Below are positions 18,257-26,172 of a DNA stretch of 64,000 bases, in pieces. Each line of letters starts with the position of its first letter. Positions within the stretch are counted from its first letter, which is position 1. The translations under genes were made by a program, and so were the position numbers. Origin of the DNA: Lichenicoccus sp963693035 (lineage in GTDB: Bacteria > Pseudomonadota > Alphaproteobacteria > Acetobacterales > Acetobacteraceae); contig CAXMMQ010000010.1 of NCBI GenBank assembly GCA_963693035.2, forward strand, positions 124,001 to 188,000, written 5' to 3'. The notes beneath the pieces were generated by a model. That model was not told the DNA's origin and did no database searches. It worked only from the letters and a program-made list of their open reading frames with translations.

Positions 18257-19654
18257 TCACAGCCGATACGCGGACTTCGCAAGCCTGTAGGCAAGATCGA
18301 TCGCGACCTCGCGCGCCTCGTCCTCGTCGAGTGTATGCTCCGTCACCAGCCGAGCCAGGTACGCGCAGTCCACCCGGCGCGCGACATCATGACGCGAAGG
18401 GATCGAGCAGAACGCCCGCGTGTCGTCGTTGAAACCGACCGTGTTGGCAAACCCTGCCGTCTCCGTCGTCAGCTCGCGGAACCGGCGCATGCCGTCTGGG
18501 CTGTCGAAGAACCACCAGGGTGGGCCTAGTCGTAGCGCCGGATAATGCCCGGCGAGCGGTGCCAGCTCGCGCGAATAGCTGCTCTCGTCGAGCGTGAAGA
18601 CGATGACGGTGAGCCGCGGCTCGTTGCCGAAGCGGTCCAGCAGCGGCTTGAGCGCCTGCACGTAGTCGGTGCGCGACGGGATGTCGGCTCCCTTGTCGCG
18701 GCCGAAATGCGCGAACACCGACGGGTTGTGGTTGCGCACGGCGCCTGGATGGATCTGCAGCACGAGCCCGTCCTCGAGGCTCATGCGCGCCATCTCGGTG
18801 AGCATCTGCGCCCGGAACAACTCCGCGTCCGCCGCTGATGCACCCGCCAGCACGCGCCCGAACAGCAAGGAGGCCGCATCCCCCGAAAGGTCCGCGGTCG
18901 TGGCCTTCGGATGTCCGTGATCGGTCGCGGTGGCACCGAAGCCACGAAAATACGCGCGCCGCTGCAGCAGTGCCGTGAGGTAGCCTCGCCAGGTCGCGGT
19001 GTCCTCGCCGGTCATCCGGCCAAGCTCGGCCACATTGCCGGCAAAACCCGGGAAGTCGGGGTCTACCACCGCATCCGGCCGGAACGTGGTGACCACCCGG
19101 CCCGCCCATCCGCTGTCGCGCAGCGCGCGATGGTGCTCCAGCGTGTCGAGTGCCGACTCCGTGGTCGCCAGCGCCTCGATCTTGAAACGCTCGAACAGCG
19201 CACGCGGCCGGAACGCCGGTTCCTGCAGCTTCGCCGCGATCAGGTCGTACAGGCGGTCGGCATTGTCCGCATCCAGCCGCTCCTCGATACCGAACAGCGA
19301 CGAGAAACCGTGCTCCATCCAGAGCCGTGTCGGCGTGCCGCGGAACAGGTGCCAGTTGCGCGCCAGCAGTCGCCAGATCGCCCGCGGATCGGTCTCGGTC
19401 GGCCCCCCATCGCTGCGCGGAACACCGAGCGCCTCGAGCGGCACGCCCTGGCTGTACAGCATGCGGAAGACATAGTGGTCCGGCACCACGAACAACATTG
19501 CCGGGTCGCCGAACGACTCGTTGCGGGCAAACCAGGCCGGGTCGCAATGGCCGTGCGGGCTGATGATCGGCAGCGCCGCCACCTCGCCATACAGCCGGCG
19601 CGCCACCGCCCGCGCATCGGCCTGAGCCGGAAGCAGGAAGTCGTGATGCGGCAT
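18257..19654 (-). CDS. uxaC: Glucuronate (uronate) isomerase UxaC
   Basis: Cytosolic enzyme that isomerises glucuronate to fructuronate and galacturonate to tagaturonate. The metal-site motif SPHGHCD gives His34 and His36; VVPDHYVFRMLYSQG, FALATTESALD-type sequence and NGFNDDTRAFCSIPSRHD-like C-terminal elements match the family. Length 465 is standard. AAGGAG sits seven bases before the ATG at 19654. It is divergent from a GntR regulator and upstream of a broken hexuronate-type transporter. No other uronate-pathway genes are nearby. Confidence 0.93.
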   Translation of the reverse strand: MPHHDFLLPAQADARAVARRLYGEVAALPIISPHGHCDPAWFARNESFGDPAMLFVVPDHYVFRMLYSQGVPLEALGVPRSDGGPTETDPRAIWRLLARNWHLFRGTPTRLWMEHGFSSLFGIEERLDADNADRLYDLIAAKLQEPAFRPRALFERFKIEALATTESALDTLEHHRALRDSGWAGRVVTTFRPDAVVDPDFPGFAGNVAELGRMTGEDTATWRGYLTALLQRRAYFRGFGATATDHGHPKATTADLSGDAASLLFGRVLAGASAADAELFRAQMLTEMARMSLEDGLVLQIHPGAVRNHNPSVFAHFGRDKGADIPSRTDYVQALKPLLDRFGNEPRLTVIVFTLDESSYSRELAPLAGHYPALRLGPPWWFFDSPDGMRRFRELTTETAGFANTVGFNDDTRAFCSIPSRHDVARRVDCAYLARLVTEHTLDEDEAREVAIDLAYRLAKSAYRL

Positions 19655-19680
19655 GCCACGCTCCTTTTCAGAACCTCACT

Positions 19681-19709
19681 CATATACTAATATATTAGTA
19701 TGCAGGCAA
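19681..19709 (-). promoter_or_regulatory. Predicted uxaC promoter (TTGCCT-N17-TATATG)
   Basis: Reading the minus strand, TTGCCT (19709-19704) and TATATG (19686-19681) are separated by exactly 17 bases. The 18-bp palindrome at 19684-19701 fills the spacer and reaches into the -10 box, so a bound repressor would block polymerase. Spacing to the uxaC ATG is about 27 bases. Confidence 0.5.
19684..19701. promoter_or_regulatory. 18-bp perfect palindrome, probable GntR operator
   Basis: ATACTAATATATTAGTAT is a perfect dyad in otherwise GC-rich DNA, lying exactly between uxaC and the divergent gntR gene. Its last two bases are the first two bases of the ATG at 19700. The FadR/FCD-type regulator encoded next door is the obvious ligand; dyads of this AT-rich sort are usual for that subfamily. 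Binding would control both genes. Confidence 0.72.
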
Positions 19710-20404
19710 TGCCAGCCGCGATGGCCCGAGCGGCACGCTCTTTCCGCCGGAGCGACCGGCTCGCGGCCCTGATCTACCGCGATCTTCGGGAGGAGATCGT
19801 CTCCCTGGCGCGCAGGCCGGGAGAGCCGCTGGTCGAGAGGCACGTGGCAGCAACGCACGGCGCCAGCCGGACCCCGGCGCGCGAGGCGATCCAGCGACTC
19901 GCCGACGAGGGACTGATCGACATCTTCCCGCAGTCGGGAACCTTCATCGCCAGGATCCCGGGCGCCGAGTTGCCGGAAGCCATCGCCATCCGGCGTGCGC
20001 TCGAGGAGGCCACCGTGCGGGTCGCTGCCACACGAATATCGGACGGAGACCTCGCAGCACTACGCGCCCAGCTTGCGCTGCAGACTGCGTTCGAGTCGGC
20101 TGGGGACCAGGAAGGCTTCCATCGCGCCGACGACGCCTTCCACGCCATGCTGGCGGCGATCGCCGGGCAGCCACGCTTCTGGACGGTCGCCCAGCAGGTC
20201 AAGACTCAGGTCGACCGGTTCCGCCGCCTCACCCTGCCGGTCGCCGGGCGGATGGGTTCAGTGGTCGCCGAGCACGCCGTGATCGTCGACCGCCTCGCGA
20301 GTCGGGACCAGGATGAAGCGGCGGCGGCCATGGGTGCCCACCTCGGCGCCCTGCTCGAGGTCATCGAGGCCGCGCGCCTGGCGCAGCCCGGGATGTTTAG
20401 CTGA
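19700..20404 (+). CDS. GntR family (FadR/FCD-type) transcriptional regulator of uronate genes
   Basis: The N-terminal winged helix includes LAALIYRDLREEIVSL and GASRTPAREAIQRLADEGLIDI, with the recognition helix at about residues 55-70. The C-terminal FCD helical domain carries EAIAIRRALEEATVRVAA and the metal-binding His pattern (FHRADDAFHAMLAAIAG; EHAVIVDRL). The start overlaps the palindromic operator; ATGs at 19709 or 19721 are equally possible and would free it. Divergence from uxaC suggests that it senses a uronate, as UxuR/ExuR-type proteins do. Confidence 0.88.
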   Translation: MQAMPAAMARAARSFRRSDRLAALIYRDLREEIVSLARRPGEPLVERHVAATHGASRTPAREAIQRLADEGLIDIFPQSGTFIARIPGAELPEAIAIRRALEEATVRVAATRISDGDLAALRAQLALQTAFESAGDQEGFHRADDAFHAMLAAIAGQPRFWTVAQQVKTQVDRFRRLTLPVAGRMGSVVAEHAVIVDRLASRDQDEAAAAMGAHLGALLEVIEAARLAQPGMFS

Positions 20405-20420
20405 GCGGGTCCCCGCGCAG

Positions 20421-20654
20421 TCAATCCACCGTGCCGTACGACGGCGCGCCAATCGCGGGGCAACTGCACTGCGATCCGACCTGCACCTGCTGCGGCAGTC
20501 TGCAGGTATAGACACCGGCATGGCAGACATAGCCATAGCCGGGTGCCACCCCTGCCTCGGGACCTGCCGCGGCCGCGCCGACGCAGCCGGACAGCAGCAG
20601 GGCCAGGGCCAGTCCAGCCGCGCTTTGCCACATCCGGTTACCGTTGGCCCTCAT
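20421..20654 (-). CDS. Small Cys-rich lipoprotein, unknown
   Basis: The 77 residues open with a signal peptide ending in the lipobox LLLSGC (Cys at about residue 23), then a mature part of about 55 residues with four further Cys (YVCHAGVYTCRL, CSCPAIG). ATG 20654 is chosen because the lipoprotein signal follows directly; the open frame extends upstream to 20741 with atypical sequence. Convergent with the GntR gene. No family recognised. Confidence 0.65.
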   Translation of the reverse strand: MRANGNRMWQSAAGLALALLLSGCVGAAAAGPEAGVAPGYGYVCHAGVYTCRLPQQVQVGSQCSCPAIGAPSYGTVD

Positions 20655-20710
20655 GACAGGGCGGCCTGGATCATGCATGGTCCGATCCCGATCCCACTTC
20701 TGATGAACCG

Positions 20711-22273
20711 ATGGAACACCGATCAACGCTTGCCGTTCCACGTTCCCGGTTGAGGGCTTCCCCGGAGCGCCTCACTGACCTCCTGCTCGCCGGGGCGGTG
20801 TTCGCCATCGGCCTGGTCGCCCGCCTCTACGGCCTTGGCGACAAGCCGTACTGGCTCGACGAGGTCACCACGCTGCATCGCGCGGCGCTGCCGGCCAAGG
20901 CGATGATTCGCGACTCGCTGTCGTTCCATCATCTGCCGCTTTATTTCCTCATCAGCGGCTGGTTCGTTCCGCACGGCACGGACGAGGCAACGCTGAGGCT
21001 GCCGGCCGCCCTGTTCGGCGCGCTGTCCTGCCTGCTGCTGTTCGGCCTCACCCGCGCGCTCGGCGGCCGCCGCGCCGCCGTGGCGGCCGCCCTGCTCCTC
21101 GCCTTGTCGCCGTTCCAGGTGCAGTACGGCCAGGAAGCCCGCTCCTACACGCTCGTCATCAGCTTCATCCTCCTCGGGCTGTGGGGGCTGGTTGCCGTCC
21201 TGCGCGACCCGTCCCGCGCCGCCCGGCCGCTGCTTTCGCGAAATGCCGCCTGGCGCCCCTGGCTGGTCTACGCCTTGGCCACCATCGCCGCCCTCGACAC
21301 GCTCAGCGTGGCGTTGTTCTGGCTGGCGGCCGGTATCCTCGCCCTCATGCTCGCCGCCAGCCGCGACCCCGTGGCCCGGCACGGCCTGCTGCTCAACGCC
21401 GCCATTACTCATGCAGTCGTGCTGGCCTGCTACCTGCCCTGGATCGTGGCGATGCACCGGCTGACCAACGGCGACATGGGCAGCGGCCTCGACTGGGTGC
21501 CGCCGCTGAACTGGGCACGCCTCTGGACCACGATCCAGGCGGTCTACCTGCTGCGCACCACCAGCCTGATCGCCTTCCACACCTTCCCGGACGGCCTCGC
21601 CTGGCTCGGCGCGGTGGTGTCGCTGCTCGCCCTGTTCGGGCTGTGGACCGTGCCGCGCCGGGACCCGGCGATGGCCGCCGCCAAGGTCGCCCTGCTGACG
21701 CTGCCGGTCGGCCTGCTGATCGCCTCCCTGGTGTCGTCGGTCTGGATGCCGCGCTACCTCGCCTGGAGCGGCCCGATCTTCTTCCTGTTCGCGGGCCTGG
21801 GCCTCGGTTGCCTGCCGCGCCGGATGTCGTTCGGCGTGCTCGGCCTCGTCATCGTCGCCGCCGTCGCCAACCTGCTGCCGTACTACCGGCTGGAGACCAA
21901 ACCGCTCTGGAACGATGCCGCCCTGATGCTGCGCGGCAGCCTGCCGGCCGACGCCCTGCTGCTCACCGACGATCCCGGCGCCATCGACATGATGAATGTC
22001 CGCCTGCAGCGCCTGGCCGATCCGTTCCCCGACGAGCTCTGGACCGACGACGCCACCCGCGCCTTGCAGACCCTGCATGATGGCCACCCCGTCTTCGCCG
22101 TGCACGGCCGCGTCGGGCAGGCCGACCACACCCCGCTCTCCGCCTTCCTCGACATGGTGGCTCCGCTCGGCGCCCCGTGCCTGACCCGCACCGTCGGGCT
22201 CGACATCATCATCGAGGCCTTCACCCCGGACGGCCGCGCCTGCCCGACCACACCCGACGCGGATGGCGCCTGA
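20711..22273 (+). CDS. GT39-type membrane glycosyltransferase (ArnT/PMT-like)
   Basis: A 520-residue integral membrane protein with about ten hydrophobic segments. The first luminal loop has the GT-C acidic motif in YWLDEVTTLH (Asp50-Glu51), followed by HHLPLYFLISGWF and QVQYGQEARSYTL, typical of polyprenyl-phosphate-sugar-dependent mannosyl/arabinosyltransferases. It likely transfers a sugar from a lipid carrier to a periplasmic acceptor; donor and acceptor cannot be read from the sequence. Stop is followed closely by the small paralogue pair. Confidence 0.82.
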   Translation: MEHRSTLAVPRSRLRASPERLTDLLLAGAVFAIGLVARLYGLGDKPYWLDEVTTLHRAALPAKAMIRDSLSFHHLPLYFLISGWFVPHGTDEATLRLPAALFGALSCLLLFGLTRALGGRRAAVAAALLLALSPFQVQYGQEARSYTLVISFILLGLWGLVAVLRDPSRAARPLLSRNAAWRPWLVYALATIAALDTLSVALFWLAAGILALMLAASRDPVARHGLLLNAAITHAVVLACYLPWIVAMHRLTNGDMGSGLDWVPPLNWARLWTTIQAVYLLRTTSLIAFHTFPDGLAWLGAVVSLLALFGLWTVPRRDPAMAAAKVALLTLPVGLLIASLVSSVWMPRYLAWSGPIFFLFAGLGLGCLPRRMSFGVLGLVIVAAVANLLPYYRLETKPLWNDAALMLRGSLPADALLLTDDPGAIDMMNVRLQRLADPFPDELWTDDATRALQTLHDGHPVFAVHGRVGQADHTPLSAFLDMVAPLGAPCLTRTVGLDIIIEAFTPDGRACPTTPDADGA

Positions 22274-22311
22274 CCGGCCATCGCCGCAAGCGCCCGAAGA
22301 CGGAGGCCACG

Positions 22312-22608
22312 ATGACAACCCTGAGTTTCCGCACCGCCCCGTTCACGCTCAGTGCCGCTTCCGAGGATATCGGCGAGATCTACCAGCAGGTCGCGGCCGG
22401 CCTGCCCCACCTCGGCTTCACCAACGTCCGGAACGAGCCCGACCACGTCTTCGCCGAGAGTGACGCAACCCTGCTCGACGTCTTCTTCCTCTTCAATGGC
22501 GTCCGAAGCTTCTGGCAGGTGATCGCCTGCGCGGGCGAGGTGGGAGCGACGAACGACCAGGTGCTGGACCAGGTCCAAGCCATGATCGCTGGCTTTTCCA
22601 ACCTCTGA
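22312..22608 (+). CDS. Unknown 98-aa protein, first of a tandem paralogue pair
   Basis: Opens MTTLSFRTAPFTL; GGAGG lies six bases before the ATG at 22312. It shares with the next gene the opening TTLSFR, a central HVFA motif, a following Leu-Asp-Val/Ile strand and a G...WQV segment. No signal peptide or membrane segment is evident, although DVFFLFNG is hydrophobic. It lies 38 bases after the glycosyltransferase stop, so it may be co-transcribed with it. No family recognised. Confidence 0.6.
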   Translation: MTTLSFRTAPFTLSAASEDIGEIYQQVAAGLPHLGFTNVRNEPDHVFAESDATLLDVFFLFNGVRSFWQVIACAGEVGATNDQVLDQVQAMIAGFSNL

Positions 22609-22637
22609 ATTTGCTGGCTGCCGCTCCGGAGACGTAT

Positions 22638-22940
22638 GTGACAACTCTCAGCTTCAGGTCCGACAGGCTGACGATCCAGGCCTCCGTGCGCCAGGTGCAG
22701 GCCCTGACGGCGATCGCCCAGACGATCCTGCCGGGCGCCGGCTATACCGACACGAAGTTCGAGGGGCACGTCTTCGCCGCCAAGAACGGCTGCCTGGTGG
22801 ACATCGTCCTGCTCCCGATCGGCGGCCTGCTGTCCTGGCAGGTGGTCCTGGTCGCGGGACCGACCCAGGCCGCCTGCGACGCCATACGCGACGAGGCGTT
22901 CGGGCTCTGCGCCGGCCGTCTCCAGCAGGTGCCGGTCTGA
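22638..22940 (+). CDS. Unknown 100-aa protein, second of a tandem paralogue pair
   Basis: A GTG at 22638, preceded by CCGGAG at a good distance, gives a protein opening (M)TTLSFRSDRLTI that aligns with its upstream neighbour along its length; HVFAAKNGCLVDIVLL and LLSWQVVLVAG are the conserved parts. The 29-base gap between the two genes suggests co-translation. The pair looks like a local duplication that has diverged strongly. Function unknown. Confidence 0.58.
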   Translation: MTTLSFRSDRLTIQASVRQVQALTAIAQTILPGAGYTDTKFEGHVFAAKNGCLVDIVLLPIGGLLSWQVVLVAGPTQAACDAIRDEAFGLCAGRLQQVPV

Positions 22941-22973
22941 ACGCGCCACCCGGGCGGCTGGCGGCGGTCGCTC

Positions 22974-23564
22974 TCAGTACGGCACGCCGTCCTCACGCTG
23001 CCGCCGCAACGCCTGCGCATACCAGGTAAATTCGTCGACAAATCGTTCGGCCGCCTTGCCGAGACGCTCGTCGAGCACCGCCCCATCCTCCCCCAGCGCC
23101 TGCCCGATGCGTGGGACCGGCAGCAGGCTCGGAATGCTCGGCATGCCGAGCTCGGCCAGAGTCATGCGAAGCTGCATCGCCGCCCGGACGCCGCCGAACT
23201 GCCCGGCCGAGTAGCAGACGATGCCGGACGGCCGCCAGAAATACTCCTCGAGGAAATAGTCGAGCAGGTTCTTCAGCGCCGGCGGAATGCCGTTGTTGTA
23301 TTCGCCGCTGACGATCATGAAGCCGTCCGCCTGCCGGTACAACGCTGCCAGACGCTCCAGCGGCTCGGGCGCCTGCCCTTTCGGGTGCTCCTTGAACATC
23401 CGGTCGAGCAGCGGGAGTTGCAGCTCCATCGGGTCTACCAGCGGCGCCGCATGCCCGCGCGCCAGCAGCGCGTCGATGATCATCCGCGCCCCCCGGATAC
23501 CCTGCCGGTCCCGCCGCACCGAGCCGAGCAGGACCGGCACGGTGAGTTTCGGGGTGGCGGCCAC
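22974..23564 (-). CDS. NADPH-dependent FMN reductase (flavodoxin-like)
   Basis: Flavodoxin-fold protein with the flavin-phosphate loop LLGSVRRDRQG near residues 12-22 and the family stretch VSGEYNNGIPPALKNLLDYF near 84-103 that packs on the isoalloxazine ring. 196 residues fit the NADPH:FMN reductase (azoreductase/chromate-reductase-like) family. It starts at GTG 23564, two bases after the stop of the aldo/keto reductase on the same strand, so both redox enzymes probably share a transcript. Confidence 0.87.
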   Translation of the reverse strand: MAATPKLTVPVLLGSVRRDRQGIRGARMIIDALLARGHAAPLVDPMELQLPLLDRMFKEHPKGQAPEPLERLAALYRQADGFMIVSGEYNNGIPPALKNLLDYFLEEYFWRPSGIVCYSAGQFGGVRAAMQLRMTLAELGMPSIPSLLPVPRIGQALGEDGAVLDERLGKAAERFVDEFTWYAQALRRQREDGVPY

Positions 23565-23566
23565 AA

Positions 23567-24622
23567 TCAGCTCTTGAGGTGCGGCCCGAGCAGGCTCAGA
23601 TCGGCGGCCGATAACCGGTCCGATGCCGTATTGGCCTGATGCCAGTACGGATACAGCAGCGGCGGCGCGCTGACCGCGTCGAGGCGGGCCCGCTCATCGG
23701 CGGTGAGTTTCAGGTGGGCGGCCTTGAGGTTGTCGGCAAGCTGCGCCTCGGTCCGCGCCCCGATCACCACCGACGACACCGCCGGACGGCCCAGCAGCCA
23801 GGCGAGCGCCACCTGCGCCGCGGAGGCATCGTGCGCAGAGGCGATCTCAACCAGCACCTCGATGATGTCGTACAGCTTGTCGGTGTCGCGGACCGGCGGC
23901 TCGCTCCATTGCGCGAGCTGGCGCGTACCCTCGGGCGTTGCCTGCCCGCGACGATGCTTGCCCGACAGCAGGCCACCCGCCAGCGGACTCCAGACCAGGA
24001 TCCCGATCCCCTGGTCGATCGACGCCGGCACCAGTTCGTATTCCGCCTCGCGCGCCTGCAGCGTGTAGTGGATCTGCTGGCTGACCGGCCGCACCAGCCG
24101 ATCACGTTCGGCGACGCCCAGCGACTTCATCAGGTGCCAGGCCGAGAAGTTCGACACGCCGACATAGCGCACCTTGCCGTCGCGTACGAGCTGGTCCAGC
24201 GCCAGCATGGTCTCCTCGACCGGCGTGAGACCGTCGATCTCGTGCAGCTGGTAGAGGTCGATGGTGTCGGTGCGCAGCCGCTTCAGGCTGGCCTCGCAGG
24301 CGGCGGTCAGATGCTGGCGCGACAGCCCGGCATCGTTCGCACCCGGGCCCATCCGGAACCGCGCCTTCGATGCCAGCAGCAGCCGATCGCGCCGGCCGTC
24401 GATCGCCTCGCCGAGGATCTCCTCGGACAGGCCGTCGGAGTAGATGTCGGCGGTGTCGAACAGGTTGACGCCGGCATCAAGGCACTGGTCGACCTGCCGG
24501 CGTGCGGTGGCGAGGTCGGTCGAGCCGGTCTTGGCGAAAACGCCGCGTCCGCCGAACGTCATCGTGCCCAGGGTGAGTGACGAGATTTTCAATCCCGATC
24601 GACCGAGCTGGCGATATTCCAT
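23567..24622 (-). CDS. Aldo/keto reductase
   Basis: NADPH-dependent carbonyl reductase of the TIM-barrel family, 351 residues. MEYRQLGRSGLKISSLTLGTMTFGG is the usual opening; the catalytic Asp57 and Tyr62 region is FDTADIYSDGLSEEILG, Lys lies in LLLASKARF, and YQLHEID supplies the active-site His. The C-terminal cofactor region contains VVIGARTEAQLADNL. ATG 24622 has GGAG nine bases upstream. A LacI-like operator lies about 100 bases upstream. Substrate unknown. Confidence 0.9.
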   Translation of the reverse strand: MEYRQLGRSGLKISSLTLGTMTFGGRGVFAKTGSTDLATARRQVDQCLDAGVNLFDTADIYSDGLSEEILGEAIDGRRDRLLLASKARFRMGPGANDAGLSRQHLTAACEASLKRLRTDTIDLYQLHEIDGLTPVEETMLALDQLVRDGKVRYVGVSNFSAWHLMKSLGVAERDRLVRPVSQQIHYTLQAREAEYELVPASIDQGIGILVWSPLAGGLLSGKHRRGQATPEGTRQLAQWSEPPVRDTDKLYDIIEVLVEIASAHDASAAQVALAWLLGRPAVSSVVIGARTEAQLADNLKAAHLKLTADERARLDAVSAPPLLYPYWHQANTASDRLSAADLSLLGPHLKS

Positions 24623-25071
24623 GATGTTCTCCTTGTGTCCTGTCGACACTGGCTCCCGGTGCCTGCGTGATACCCGCGTCCTCGCCGGCGCAATGCCGCC
24701 GGGCCCGCGATTATCCCCTCTCATGAGAGCGCTATCATTGTCGTCTGTCAAAGGCCGCGGCCGCGGCGCCGTGCCAATGGAGACCAGCGCTAAGACTTTC
24801 TTAAACCAGGTCCGTCACGACTGGTGCCCAGGATCCGACTGGACCCGCGGGACATGGCGCGCACATCCAAAACCCCGTCGCGCCATTGCGGGCGCCGTGC
24901 GCCGCGAGCTCGGTGCGCGACTGGTGCCCGATGGCAATCCTGCAGCGGCTTCCCGAGCCGGCGACGATCGCACTGAAACGGGCGTCGCGTCGGGGCCGCA
25001 ACGACATTAACCTCCTGTTGACCACTGCCGTCGTAACCTCGCCGATCACAATCGCGGAAGGTCATTGAAGA
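24623..25071. other. Intergenic stretch between aldo/keto reductase and the unknown two-gene unit
   Basis: About 450 bases without a convincing gene. It holds one LacI-like dyad (24723-24738). Open frames crossing it on both strands are arginine-rich shadows without family features. The right half (24800-25000) has lower coding character but shows no tRNA, hairpin terminator or mobile-element end that I can identify. The divergent promoters of both neighbours must lie here. Confidence 0.5.
24723..24738. promoter_or_regulatory. LacI-family-like operator
   Basis: ATGAGAGCGCTATCAT is a near-perfect 16-bp dyad around the central AGCGCT (one mismatched pair). Central CG-flanked dyads of this form are typical of LacI-family repressor sites in alphaproteobacteria. 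It lies about 100 bases upstream of the aldo/keto reductase start. No LacI gene is in the window, so the regulator would be encoded elsewhere. Confidence 0.5.
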
Positions 25072-26172
25072 GTGGCAACCCTGCGCGCAGGCGACGCCGC
25101 CGCACCAATGCTGCCGTTCCTCCCTGCAAGCTTCGCCGAGTGCGGCGTCAACGTGCCGTTCACCACGCCGCCACTGGTCGGCACCCGCGTGCGTGCATGC
25201 CCGGGCGGCGGCCTGGAAGGCGTGGTGCCGAGTCCGAGCGGGCGCGGCATCTATGTGCTGCCCTGGAACCAGGTCGGATCGCTGTGCCGTCCGACCGCCT
25301 TCGACCTGCAGCTCGTCGCAGGGATCGGCTCCCTCGCCTCGATCACGCCCGCCGCCATCAGGGCGATTTCCTGGACCGTTGCCGCGCAGGGCCTCGCCGG
25401 CCGTCCGGCGATGCATGCGGCACAGGCCGCGATCGATGCGGCAGCGCAGGCAACGCGGCTCGCCCATGCCTACCTGCTCCGGCAACTCGCCCTCGAGACG
25501 GGGCCGGCCGGTGCGGTCGCGGCCCCGCAGAGCCACGCCCGCATCCCCGAGGCGGTGGCGACCTTCGCCGGCCGGCACGGCCTGTCGGCGGATGGCGTGG
25601 CCGCCGCCCTGCGCGAGATTGCCGACCGCCTCGCAACGCTCGGCGTGGGGCTCAACCGGCAGGAGGGGTTCCTGCCGAACAAGATCGCGCGCCTGACCCT
25701 GCTGCAGGACGTTCTCTGCGCGCGGACCGGCGCTGTCGGCGCCCCGTCATCGGATCTGGTTCAATTCATCGCCCTGCTCGACCTGCTGCTAGCCCAGGTC
25801 GCAGCCGCGCTCCAGGACGTGGCCGCCCTCGCCGCGTCTACAGGCGAGCTCGTCCGCACCTGGTTGAGATCATGCGGTCCGACGCGGGCCGCACTGGCGG
25901 AGCCGGACTGGCTGCTCGATGGCTGGGATCGGCTCGAGGTGATCTGGCGGATCGAGGCAGCCAGCGGAAGGCCGCCGATGACGTTCGCCCGCATCGCGGC
26001 CCTGCTGCCGCCGCTGCCGTCGAACGAACCGCGCACGGCCGAGGCCTTCCGGTTGCGGCACATCATCCTGCAAGGGCGACGCCAGACCGTCGGGCGGTCC
26101 GGCGACGCCGGGAGCGACTTCGCGCTGGACGAGATCGCCCGGAACGAGACCATGCTGGGCCTGGCGGCGTGA
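25072..26172 (+). CDS. Unknown 366-aa protein, first gene of an unrecognised two-gene unit
   Basis: Starts at GTG 25072 behind a GGAAGG-like site. The first 60 residues are Pro/Gly-rich (FLPASFAECGVNVPF, GGLEGVVPSPSGRGIYVLPW). The rest is largely helical and Ala/Leu-rich, including a coiled-coil-like stretch (ALLDLLLAQVAAALQDVAAL, about residues 232-251) and WLLDGWDRLEVIWRIE. No signal peptide, membrane segment, Walker motif or metal-binding pattern is visible. It overlaps the next gene by four bases, so the two products are probably made together and may form a complex. No family recognised. Confidence 0.7.
   Translation: MATLRAGDAAAPMLPFLPASFAECGVNVPFTTPPLVGTRVRACPGGGLEGVVPSPSGRGIYVLPWNQVGSLCRPTAFDLQLVAGIGSLASITPAAIRAISWTVAAQGLAGRPAMHAAQAAIDAAAQATRLAHAYLLRQLALETGPAGAVAAPQSHARIPEAVATFAGRHGLSADGVAAALREIADRLATLGVGLNRQEGFLPNKIARLTLLQDVLCARTGAVGAPSSDLVQFIALLDLLLAQVAAALQDVAALAASTGELVRTWLRSCGPTRAALAEPDWLLDGWDRLEVIWRIEAASGRPPMTFARIAALLPPLPSNEPRTAEAFRLRHIILQGRRQTVGRSGDAGSDFALDEIARNETMLGLAA

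Noticed and set aside
25065..26168. Upstream extension of the second unknown gene to an 809-aa protein
   Set aside because: The extra 368 residues are an out-of-frame, arginine-rich reading of the first gene; GTG 26169 with the four-base overlap is a better start.
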